Shown: piece by piece, positions 1 through 12,900 of the stretch
How positions within the stretch are numbered: the first letter of the stretch is position 1
Layout of the letters: every line of letters begins with the position of its first letter
Assembly: GCA_038503075.1 (NCBI GenBank)
Contig: JBCAML010000001.1
Span: 1,674,001-1,738,000, forward strand
Direction of reading: 5' to 3'
Origin: Gyromitra esculenta
Taxonomy: Eukaryota > Ascomycota > Pezizomycetes > Pezizales > Discinaceae
DNA length: 64,000 bases
Position numbers and translations under genes: made by a program
Notes under the pieces: model-generated
Database searches by the model: none
What the model was told of the DNA's origin: nothing
The model's input: only the letters and a program-made list of their open reading frames with translations

Positions 1-2
1 AT

Positions 3-1480
3 ATAGAAGAATATACAATAAAGGTCAATCATAGAAGGATAATTGATGGAATACTCGAAAGCTGTGGGGTACCGAAAGCCAAGTTTAGTTTGGTCTCGGA
101 TGCAATTGATAAACTAGATCAGGTACAAGCAAAAAAATAATAATTTATAATTACAGCTTAGCCTCCTGTATCCTTTGCAATTGGCAATTCATGTGTTAGT
201 TTTTTTTTTTCAATACAGGACATCTCTGATGTTTCTGGATCAATAGCTTCCCTGGGCCCATGTGCGACAAGAGATGATCCAAGAGATAGGCCTTGATGTC
301 GCAGTTGCCGAGAAAATTTGGCGGTATGTCAATAGGAGAGGTTTGTAGCTATCCTGTATGGAATGGAAAAGTAATAAATCTTGATTTCAATCCCTAACAA
401 GAGGACTATAGGAGCAAGACATCTTCTATATGACTTACTACTCGAAGAGGACCTCATAGCAAACGAGTCCTTCTCAAGCGGCCTGAAAGAATTAGGCCTT
501 CTATTTGATTATCTTGAGATTTTTGGCGCCATGTCTAAAATCCAATTCGATCTTTCTTTTACCCTTGGAGTAAGCTCTCTCCACAGTCTCTCTTGTAGCC
601 AAAGATTCTCACAGTCCATTTAGTATAAACTAAACTACACTGGGGTAATATTCGAAATCATAACCCAGATTCCTATCATCCAACCAGGCGAATCAGGAGT
701 AATCGATGAACCGATCAGCACCGTATCCCTCGCCGTTGGCGGACGTCGGGACGACCTGGTGGGGATGTTTTCGAAGGGCAATTTACCCTGTGTTGGGATC
801 TCTTTCGATGTGGATGAGCTTTTCCACATTACCAAAGCCAGGCTACCGAAAGAAAAAGTTAGAGCAAACGAGGTCGATGTGTACGTTATGGCGTTTGGCG
901 AAGGGCTATTGAAGGAGCGGATACAAGTCTGTAGGAAACTTTGGGATGCGGGTATTAGGGTCTGGTTACCCCCCCACCCCATAGCTGTTTTTGTCGTGCA
1001 TTCGCGTAGTATTTATTAATCTTAAATCCAAAATAGGCAGAATTTTCATACGAAGCTAGGCCAGAGTTCGCATCTCAATTATCAACTGCCAAGGCAAATG
1101 GAGTACCCTTCGCGGTAGTGCTCAGTAAAGACAACCTCAACCAAGGGAAAATCAAGATAGTTGAAATGGACCTCCGTGACGACCATCCGCAGAAAACTGG
1201 GGTTGACGTGGATTTCCAAGACCTGGTCACGGAGATAAAGAAGCGGATTGGCAGAAAAAGTACAAGAGACGATGATGATAAGATTGAAAATGAGGAGGAT
1301 GACGGGTTCAAGGAACATGTGGAGAAGGTTAGGATTGAAGGTGGGACTGTCGAAATGGAAGGGATTGAGATTGAAATGGACTTTGCGAGGATTAAGTCGA
1401 AGGGCGCAGAGATTGAGATGGAGGGTGCTAAGATTAAGATGAAGAGGGCGAAAATTGAACTTAGAGGAAGGAAAGAATAG
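3..1480 (+). CDS. Histidyl-tRNA-synthetase-like protein, 3' part (probable inactive paralogue)
   Basis: The gene enters from the left edge. Exons read by eye are 3-122, 247-340, 412-569, 624-959 and 1037-1480; together they give 383 residues in one frame. The order follows class II HisRS: the start resembles the TIKVNHRKILDGI region, then come the DKLD..PW stretch, the GLLFDYLEIFG helix, a region like GGRYDNLVGMF, and an anticodon-binding domain (EFSYEARPEF, GVPFAVVL, KIKIVEMDL). HisRS charges tRNA-His in cytosol and mitochondria. Key positions differ here: the LARGLDYYTG motif reads as TLGYKLNYTG across the 569/624 junction, GGRYDNLV reads as GGRRDDLV, and the motif 3 region GVERIF reads as DVDELF, so two arginines expected in catalysis are absent. 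The reading frame is nevertheless open. The last 70 or so residues are an unusual charged tail of alternating E/K and I/M. I infer a diverged HisRS paralogue rather than the housekeeping enzyme; a decaying copy is the alternative. Confidence 0.8.
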
Positions 1481-1846
1481 AACTGTAGGGTATTGAGAAT
1501 AATTGGGAATACCAACAGATCCAGATACTGCGTGTGATACTATCAACTTCACTTATCTCGATCATTTTCACAGTATTAAAATGGACCCAGCCCCTCGCAA
1601 AGCTTCAATTCCAACAGTTTACATAACTACCACTCGATCATTTCAACTTGCTAGATGCCGTAGAAGCTACATCAACTCTAACTCAAAAACTGCATCTTCC
1701 CAATAACACCCCCAAATCCATTCAAGTATAAAGTACAGTTCTATCCCTCAGATAGACAGCAGTGGTATGTAACTAGTGCAGCAAAAAACATGGTATAGCA
1801 GCATAGCGTAACGACATTACAAGCATCATTCAATCAGCCAAGCCCT
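1481..1846. other. Convergent intergenic spacer
   Basis: Short AT-rich spacer between the 3' ends of the HisRS-like gene (+) and MCM6 (-). It presumably holds both 3' UTRs and polyadenylation regions. No further gene is visible. Confidence 0.6.
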
Positions 1847-5069
<3,223 letters not shown>

Positions 5070-5171
5070 TGCAGATGGGGGTGCAATTGGTGATGGTTTG
5101 GATGGTTTGGTGGTGGGGGCGATGTTGGAGGGGCTGTTGGAGGGGAGTGTCTCTGTTGGCGAAACAAAGAG

Positions 5172-5192
5172 ACGCGACTCGAGGAAACGCGA
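5172..5192 (-). promoter_or_regulatory. Two MCB/E2F-like sites upstream of MCM6
   Basis: Two ACGCGA cores (5172-5177 and 5187-5192 on the plus strand; TCGCGT / TTTCGCGTTTCC on the minus strand) lie 103-123 bp upstream of the chosen MCM6 start. ACGCGN is the MBF (MluI cell-cycle box) core that drives G1/S genes, MCM genes included, in yeasts. The site assignment is an inference from sequence and context. Confidence 0.45.
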
Positions 5193-5216
5193 AAAATACC
5201 AATTAAGGGGTGCCAC

Positions 5217-7799
5217 TTACTGCCCGATATGGAATAGTGCCTTGAACCCTAACCCTGGCTATCCCGACTCGCTATTTCAGAAGATATAGATGCCTTGATA
5301 GCTATATATATTTAAATCTTATTTTAATAGTTAGGCGATGAGGCAGAAGCAGAGAAAACTTTGGTTGGTGCTCGAGACCTAGACACCTCAGAGTGACAAC
5401 ACATGATTGCTAGTGATTGAGTTCAACATCTTCATATATAGTCACCATCATACTTTCTAAACTTCTACAATCTCTAAAAACAACTTACAAATCAAAGTAT
5501 ACCTTTGCCGAGCCCACGAAGCCTCCAGCACAAGGTGACTACCAAGCTGCTCCTCAGTATCAGATAGGTTTAATCAGCGAATAACTATCGTCGTGGAACA
5601 AACCAGATGCAACGAGCACGAAATTACTCTTCTCTCTGCGTCTATGTTGCTGTTTTTGAGGTGATTGCTTTCGCTGCGGTAGGGCATTCGCCAATCGCTC
5701 TCCAATTTCACTTCCTTTCCATTACCTCCTCCGGCGGTGGCTACTACCTGTGGCTACCCCAGGTGAGTGAATTTAGATAGCCAGTAGCCTTTCTCCTACG
5801 ATCTTACTGATAGCTATATAGGATATAGGCCGTATATAGACTGCGTAAGTGCGTATAATACGCGATGAACCTTAAATATCGTGATCAAGAGAGCAGACAT
5901 TGCAGACTTAAAGATGCCTGCGGGTGTAGAACACTCTCTAAACTTAATTTACAAGAGATTCGGTCAGAGATCTAGAAGAAAGAATACCAGATTATGAAAC
6001 AATTAGATACGAGGAGTCAGACCAAAGAGAAGCTCGAAAGATAGGATCAGAGACAAGACATGGAACCTTCGACATAGAGAGTGCAGGCTGCAGAAACACT
6101 GAGACAGCTAGTGATAGCAGCCCTAATCTTATATTATCTCAAATGGATAAGATTCTAGCAGATTCGATGGCACCATAACATCCTTAGTGCATAGATTCAG
6201 CAGAGTATTCCTACTACAGGACAGCGGATTCCCCAGACCGCAGGGAGACAAAGCCCAGTCGAATGCCCCGCACCCACTCTCTTCTCTCTTCTCCGACAAA
6301 CACCACCATCCCGGAATCCATTATCGACATTCAACTCTTTCCCAGAGATAACCTCTACTATTCTCATTGATATATTGACAGCAGCATCTACCTTGACGAT
6401 GGATATGTGTAAAGAAATATTAAACAGCATATACTCAACTCTTTCTTCATAAACACATTGATAACAGACACGCGATATTTCCCTTATTCAAGATATTCAG
6501 CGTCGAGTTCACGCCGGGATTAAACAGCGTATATCCAATTCCCTGGTCATTACAAACGTTAATAACGGGCAATAGATAATAGATAATCTCCATCCGCTTT
6601 TGCGGATTATTCAGCGCCTCAACGCCGATCAGCCGGATCATTCGCGCTGGTGCATGCGCATGCGCACTGTGTTGGCTATACTCAAAACATCCATTCATGC
6701 GCTACATCCATCAGTCTTCTCTAACTACGAATATAATCAGCACCAACTAAGTTCATCTAATTCAGGATATTTACCTGCGAGTAGCTATAGCCCTGATCTG
6801 CTTAAACGCTATTCATGCGCTATATCAATCTCCTCTACTATAAAAACATTCAGCGCTAACTCAGCTCGTTCTCTTTAGGATATTCACATACCATTGCACT
6901 AGCTATAGCTACACGCCAATGAGTTCGCTTCCACCGACTATTTTTCTCCTCTTGTCAACTAACCCATACATTAACCATAGTACACTACCTCCTCACGATG
7001 TATTAACCCAACATTCAAATTTCGTCCCATCCCATTTCTCTAGAACACTCTGCTGCGACAAAAAATATTACCAGTACTCCTTCCCCGTTATCTAAAAACC
7101 CAGCTAACCTAATATAAAATATAGCAAAACACAAAAAGTCTTAGGTGGACGTATTACGCAGCTGCCATACCCCTCTACCTACGATGCTTCTATCACGAAC
7201 TTACGGAACCTGAGCCATCGAGCGCCTTGTCTGTTCATAACAAAAACGCCAACGAAATTAACAGCCATCAATACGAACGATATCGAAGGCATTGATTACA
7301 CAGCTCCAAGAATTAAGGCTACCCAGATTGACATTAGATCAATCAATGACACAACTTCTTTGAAGATAATATTGAGTAGGTTGGTATCGCCATCAAGTTG
7401 CAGATAAGGGTATCCAACAGTATGGGAGGTGCGAGGTGAGCGGTGAAACCTGTGGTTTCAACGATGGGCGATTGGAGTTTATTCTCAAATAATGGTTTAC
7501 TGGGTATATATTCTCTGTTTGAACAGGTGCCTGGGTTATTGTATGTTGTTTCGTTTCATCTACTATTTTCATGTTATTATTTCCTTGTTCTTTATTGCCA
7601 CTCTATTGATAGGGTTGGTTTGTTATTGAGACTACCTGCCATTCCATTTACTTAGCTGGGTAACTGAATTGAATTCCATGATACTTATATGTCACAACCG
7701 AGTCGTTCCTCGTGCTAACTAACCCAAATCCATTACAATTCCAAAACCACCACATATCACACAAATAACCAACCACCCAACCCAACACAAACCAAGCGC
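5217..7799. other. Intergenic region without recognisable gene
   Basis: About 2.6 kb, AT-rich, between the MCM6 promoter side and the 3' end of the HNH gene. Open frames are short and resemble nothing I recognise. Part of 5870-6180 can be read for about 70 codons without a stop (minus a start codon) and could be a transposon relic, but there is no supporting motif. A diverged short tandem repeat lies at 6417-6890. Confidence 0.5.
6417..6890. repeat. Diverged tandem repeat, unit about 100-120 bp
   Basis: Two blocks about 101 bp apart (from about 6419 and 6520) share ATTAAACAGC[A/G]TATA followed by similar AT-rich sequence. Two further blocks (from about 6693 and 6812) share TTCATGCGCTA[C/T]AT. 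ATTCAGCG recurs between them. The units are heavily mutated; the relation of the first pair to the second is tentative. Confidence 0.4.
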
Positions 7800-9085
7800 T
7801 TACTCCACCGAAACCACATGGGTCTCCTCCCCCTCCCCCTCCCTTTCCTCCCCTCCCTCCTCCCCCACCGTCGCAACCGCCACAATAGGCACCCCACCCA
7901 TCGCCACACCCTTTGCAAGCACCCCGGTCCCCGCCCTCCACCTCAAAATATCACCCCAGTCAATCCACTCTACAGCCCAGCCCAACCCAGCGCCATTTCT
8001 CCCCTTCCCTCTCACCGCCGTACAAGCACGCCTGCTCCCACCGCCAAAGAAGCCCGCCAGCAGCGGAAAAACCGAGTACGCAAACCGCGCATACAGGAAT
8101 TCGCGCGGCGGCGGCGACGAAGTAGCACCAGCGAACGGGTGCACCAGCCGATTATGGTACAGCGGGACAAGCTCGTAGGTGGTGGTGGAGGATGCGAGGA
8201 CGTGGACCACGACCTTGCCGCTCTTGGGGACAAAGACGAGGGTGCCGGCGTCGAGGGCGGAGGCGATGTCTTGTCGCAGCGGGATGATGTTGCGGGAGTC
8301 GAGGGTTAGGTCTGATAGTGGGAGGCGACGGTTGCTGTTGTAGAGGGCCATGGAGTTGAAGCCGAACTAGGGCTGTTAGTGGTAGTAGGAGGAGGGGAGG
8401 GCGAGGACGAGGGGAGAGGAAGAAGGCGATACCCATTCGAGTTCGTCCCGGGGGATGATGTGCGTATCAGATACACCATCGCTACAAGCGGTGATTCGGC
8501 AGGAGCGAGAATGGCTATATGCAGTCGGTGTTACATTCGTAGACGGTGCCGGCATCTATAGACGTTAATACGCATACTTGGTTAAGCCATGGGTGGCAGC
8601 TATAGTGCACGAGTGATATATCGTGACTTTACCACACATACCGATAGACCAGCCCACTCGGCCGGCAGTCTGTGATGCGGAAACAACCAAGACTTAAAAT
8701 CGGGACATACAGGGTACGGTGCATCGCTCAGCATTTCCCCGGGCTCCGGATGGAAGTAGTATTCGTCTTCGGTCAGGACGTCGTCGGTTTGGAGCAGGGG
8801 CTGCGAGGGCGGGTTAGGGTTTGGAGCGCTCGGCGATGTTGAGAGACAGCCACGACGGTTGCCGGACACAATCATGCACGCGGTGAGGGCCACGCCATTG
8901 TGCACTCCGCCGCGGTCGAGAGCGGGGAGGGAGAATAGGATGTTGTAGGGGTAGCTGTAGCCGGGGTGGAGGAAGTGGATTTCACGCGCGGATACGGAGG
9001 AAGGGGAGTCGTCAGAGAGGGGCTCGGGTGTCCACCAGTTGAAGGGAGGACGGACAAGAGTGCTGTGGGGGTCTTGAGGGGGCAT
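7800..9085 (-). CDS. Fungal HNH-nuclease-domain protein
   Basis: Three exons on the minus strand, 9085-8642, 8555-8433 and 8366-7800, give 377 residues; both introns (86 and 66 nt) fall between codons. The protein matches the large family of fungal HNH-domain proteins of unknown cellular role. The N-terminal module reads REIHFLHPGYSYPYNILFSL ... ALTACMIVSGN, then PYPVCPDFKSWLFPH. The HNH-like core is made by joining exons 2 and 3: SCRITACSDG, DTHIIPRDELEWF, NSMALYNSN, then RNIIPLRQDI and LVFVPKSGKVVVHVL, and the C-terminal block REFLYARFAYSVFPLL. In relatives I recall, the second core motif is usually LRxDxHxxFD; here it reads LRQDIASALD, so the expected last histidine is missing and nuclease activity is doubtful. 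The gene is divergent to IML1 with about 870 bp between start codons. The family assignment is firm; the function is not known. Confidence 0.82.
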
Positions 9086-9955
9086 TGCGAGGCTTGGGGG
9101 GGATGTGTTGAGGATGGGGATATGGATGTGTTGAGGATTGGTGATATACTGTAATTGTTACAGCGAGGAATGACGTTTGTGTACTCTACTGTTTTGGATG
9201 GTTCTTGCTCCGCGGACTGGATAAACGAGCTCTACTAGAGTTATTACGCCACCACTACAGGCTTAATACTTTAGGATACAGATGGGTGTTCTGTAGTAGT
9301 GGTGGCAGTGGTAGTAATAACAATGACATAGTAGTAGCGGTGGTGGTGGTAGAGGTACTAGCAGTAATAGCAGCAGTAGTAATAACAGTAACAGTGGTAG
9401 AGGTAATGGCAGTAATAGTAGCTACAATACATGTAATAGTAGCAATAGTAGCAATACATGTAGCAGTAGCAATACATGTAACAGTAGTAGTAATAGCAGC
9501 AGTAATAGCAGCAATACGGTAATAACCCTCAACCCTCTTGGCATCCCAACAATCTCAACCTCAACTCCACGGCCATATTCAAAAACACCGCAATCATGTC
9601 TATTCTATCCCGAGATATCTGCCCCTCTCTATACCCAATAAACCCTCGACTCCGAACTCTGCGCCTCCTGCTTCAATTCGCCCAGTTCACTCCCTCTCTC
9701 TCTCTGTCTGGGCACCTTGCACAACCCCATCTTATCGTTATCATATCAGATCCCTCTCTGCCCTCCGATTGGCTCCCCGTCGCCGAGCCGCATAGCCAGA
9801 GCCCCAATCGATAGATGAAGCGACTACACGACATCACCGCGCGCACCGAATGCCTCTTGCCCTACCTCGCCGTCTCCCACGCCCTCGACTTCCTCCAGTC
9901 CCTCAGACCAAATGCAATAGACCCCACCGTCCGCCGCAAGAAAACCTCCTCCACA
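9086..9955. promoter_or_regulatory. Divergent promoter region HNH gene / IML1
   Basis: About 870 bp between two divergent start codons. It must hold both promoters. It contains a long imperfect trinucleotide repeat (about 9295-9525) and, nearer IML1, a pyrimidine-rich leader. An in-frame upstream ATG for IML1 exists at 9815. Confidence 0.55.
9295..9525. repeat. Imperfect AGT/AGC/GGT trinucleotide repeat
   Basis: About 230 bp of degenerate trinucleotides (GTA, GTG, GCA, ATA series) with three copies of AATACATGTA near its right end. Purely low-complexity in appearance; it lies in the IML1/HNH divergent promoter. Confidence 0.75.
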
Positions 9956-12900
9956 ATGTCGACCACGACGAACCTGCATCCGCCGTCCTCGCACATGGGG
10001 CCCCCCGCGACCCCCACCATCCAGACGTCAAAGACGATGACGCTGTGGATCCACGACCCGGACGCGAACCCGACCCTGTCCCGCCGCGAGGCCGTGCTCA
10101 ATTACGATCTGTTTGCGCCCGGGGTGGCGAAGCCGGGGGACATCGCCGAGGTGCGTCTGCTGCCTGGGAATAACGTGGGCGACGAAGGCCCCGTCATGGG
10201 GGGCGAGAATATGGAGCGGAAACGAAGCGTGTCGAAATCGACTGCTGGCGTGGACGAGACGGAGAAGCAGGGTCCCACGGCGGGCAAGGGGAAGGATCGG
10301 GAAAAGAGGTTTCTGTTCGTTATCAGGAAGCTGGTCCCCGAGCAGAGGGCCAGACCGGGACTACAGGTTAGGTCAACGACTGTGCAGATGGAATACTGAG
10401 TGCTCATGGCGGGTACAGATTTCTCTTGCGAGCCATGTCGCCAGTTTATTTGGATTCCCTTCTAGAGCTACCGTTGTTGTTTCTATCGTATGTTTCATTT
10501 AATTATCTTAGTTTCTCACCACAAGTCACTCGTGCTTTGTTTCATGCTTGTTTAAATGCTAATCCCCCCCTCCCCCCAGGTTGATAAGCCTCTCCATGAA
10601 GCCTCCCATGTCGAAATCTACTTCCGCGACCAGTACATATCACGCAGTGATATGTGGCGCATGTCGACCGCCCTCCTGACCGACACCTGTCCGTACAACG
10701 CGCAGAAGCTGCTCTTCATCCAGTCGATCCGTGGCACCGTGGGCAACATCTGGGTCCGCGGGGAGAAAGTCCAGTCCGGCTTCTTCTCGCCCCGCACCGT
10801 CCCCATCTTCCGCTCCGAGAGCGCGCACTACGTCCTCTTCGTCCAGATGAGCAAGGAGATGTGGCACTTTGACACCGACGACGGGGGCGAGGGCGACCAG
10901 GGCGGCGAGCAAGGGGGCAGCGGGGGGGGCGTGGGCGGAGAGATCGTGTTCAACAAGCTGGTGAACGGATTCCTGCCCGAGCTGTTCAAGCGGTGGAAAC
11001 GCATCAACGCCCACCACCTAGTCTCGATCGTGCTGTTCACCCGCGTGGTCTACGAGCACGGCGAGCCGGTCGGGATCCTGAACGGGCGGGGCCGAGAATG
11101 CGACGAGTTCCTCGGCACCCCCGGCGGCATCAACGTCGGCGAAGGCCGCCGGTACCGCGACTTCTACCGCGTCGTCGTGTCCTCCATGGCCAGCGCCGAC
11201 TGGACCATCATCCTCCACCGCCTCAAGCGCGAGTTCACCGTGTTCCTGCGCGACGTGCTCGTGCTCCCGGTCTCGGACGAAGAGCCCGCCGAGACCGAGC
11301 CCACGCCGGTCCTCTCCAGCGCTATATCCATGGCCTCGCGCCCCGGCACGCCCGCCCTCCCCATCCAGCTCGCCGAGATGCTCCGCCCCGCATCCTCCTC
11401 CACCAACTCCCAGCCCTCCCCGCGCATCCCCCCGCAGAAATACAGCGCCGACAAGCCCCCCGGCCGCAAAAAGATCATCACCGGCCGCCCCTCCGCCGCC
11501 ATCCACGGCAACATCCTCGAGGCAATCAACCTCGCCACCTTCCAGTTCAGCCAGGACTACGTCGACCGGGACCTCGTCCGCACCGGCATCAGCGTCGTGA
11601 TCATCACCCCCGGGACCGGCCACTTCGAGGTGGACTACGACATGCTGAAGGCCACCACCGAAGGCCTGATCATGAACGGCATGGGCGTGGACCTGGTCTG
11701 TCTGAGCAAAGTCCCACTGCACACCGTCCCGCTGTTCAAATACCGCAACCCGCTTCCGCGGCCCGAAGCAGAGGACACCATCCCGCGACACCACTTCCTC
11801 GGCCTCTCGCCGCCCAAGGTGACGATTGGCTCGAGCAACAGCAGTGTTCCGGTGCCGCCGGACCCGCTGGCGGGCGGCGAGTGGGTGTACAGCGTGCCCC
11901 ACTGGATCGACATCTCCTTCTGGTCTGCCGCGTCCGAGAAGAAGCTCAAGAAGAAGGGCGCGGATGGGTCCCGGGTGGAGAAGAAGCAGAACACGAGATC
12001 GCGGCGCAAGAACACGGGGTTTAAAGCCAGATGCAAGATGTACGAGCTGCAGATGATGGGGATAATGGAGAACGAGATCTCGGAGATCTCAGTGCCGTTC
12101 CTGCACGAGAACCCGTTCTGGAGGCCGATGCCGAAGAAGGTGAAGGCCTCTGACGACGACGGCGGCGGTGGCGGCGGTGGCGATACCGGCGATGCTGCGG
12201 CTAGGAAGGAGGCTGCGAAGGCGGCTGCGAAAGAGGCGTTTAGGTGGATGGACGAATACGACGACGCGGTATTCCGCCCGCTGCCCGCGTTCAAGGAGCT
12301 GCAGAAGGCTGCTGAGAAGCGCAGGATTGGCGGCGAGGACGACGAGAAGAAGATCATCAGGAAGCTGGAGGAGGACCCGCTGGTCCTTGGTACATCGTTT
12401 CATGGGGAGGCACCCGGACGTGGTCAGGCAAGTGTGCATGGGCCTGGCTTCTTTGATAGGAAGATGAAGGAGCGCCGGCCAGAGCTTGATTCTCCTATAG
12501 AGGCGAAGGCGGAGGACGTACTCCCGCCCATGCCGCCGGCCGCCACGAATGCGGTTTCGACTGCTACGCCGATTAATTCTGCTGGGATCTTGGGGAAGCC
12601 GTCGAGGTTGGTGCGGAATATTAGTTTTGGGCTGAAGGCGTGGGGCGTGTCGAAGGCGACTGCAAAGACGGGGCTGGCGAGCGCGGAGGCTACGGTGGGG
12701 ACGGGCTTCTTCAGTAGTCCTTCTGGTAGCGGAGTCATGGTAACGAGGGGCTTCGATACGGGGGAGAGCAATACTGCGGGGCCGAAGAGCCCGCTGAGCC
12801 CAAAGAGGGAGGAGCAGTCTACCAATACTCCAAGCCCTGAGAAGTTGGGATGGGGAAGTAGGCCGATCTCTATCAAGAACAGTGCCATCAGCTCGCTGGA

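Noticed and set aside
5240..5262. CCCTAACCCT, telomere-like
   Set aside because: Only two units; similar short CCCTAA strings also occur in the LTRs. No evidence of a telomere or chromosome end.
5870..6180. Stop-free stretch resembling the coiled end of a pogo-type transposase
   Set aside because: No start, no DDE residues and no inverted repeats could be found; the resemblance is only in composition.
11018..11902. 294-codon antisense frame opposite IML1, and similar long frames at 10993-12024 and 12089-12937
   Set aside because: They overlap the GC-rich part of the IML1 exon; lack of AT-rich stop codons explains them, and their composition (Arg, His, Pro or Gly runs) is that of shadow frames.
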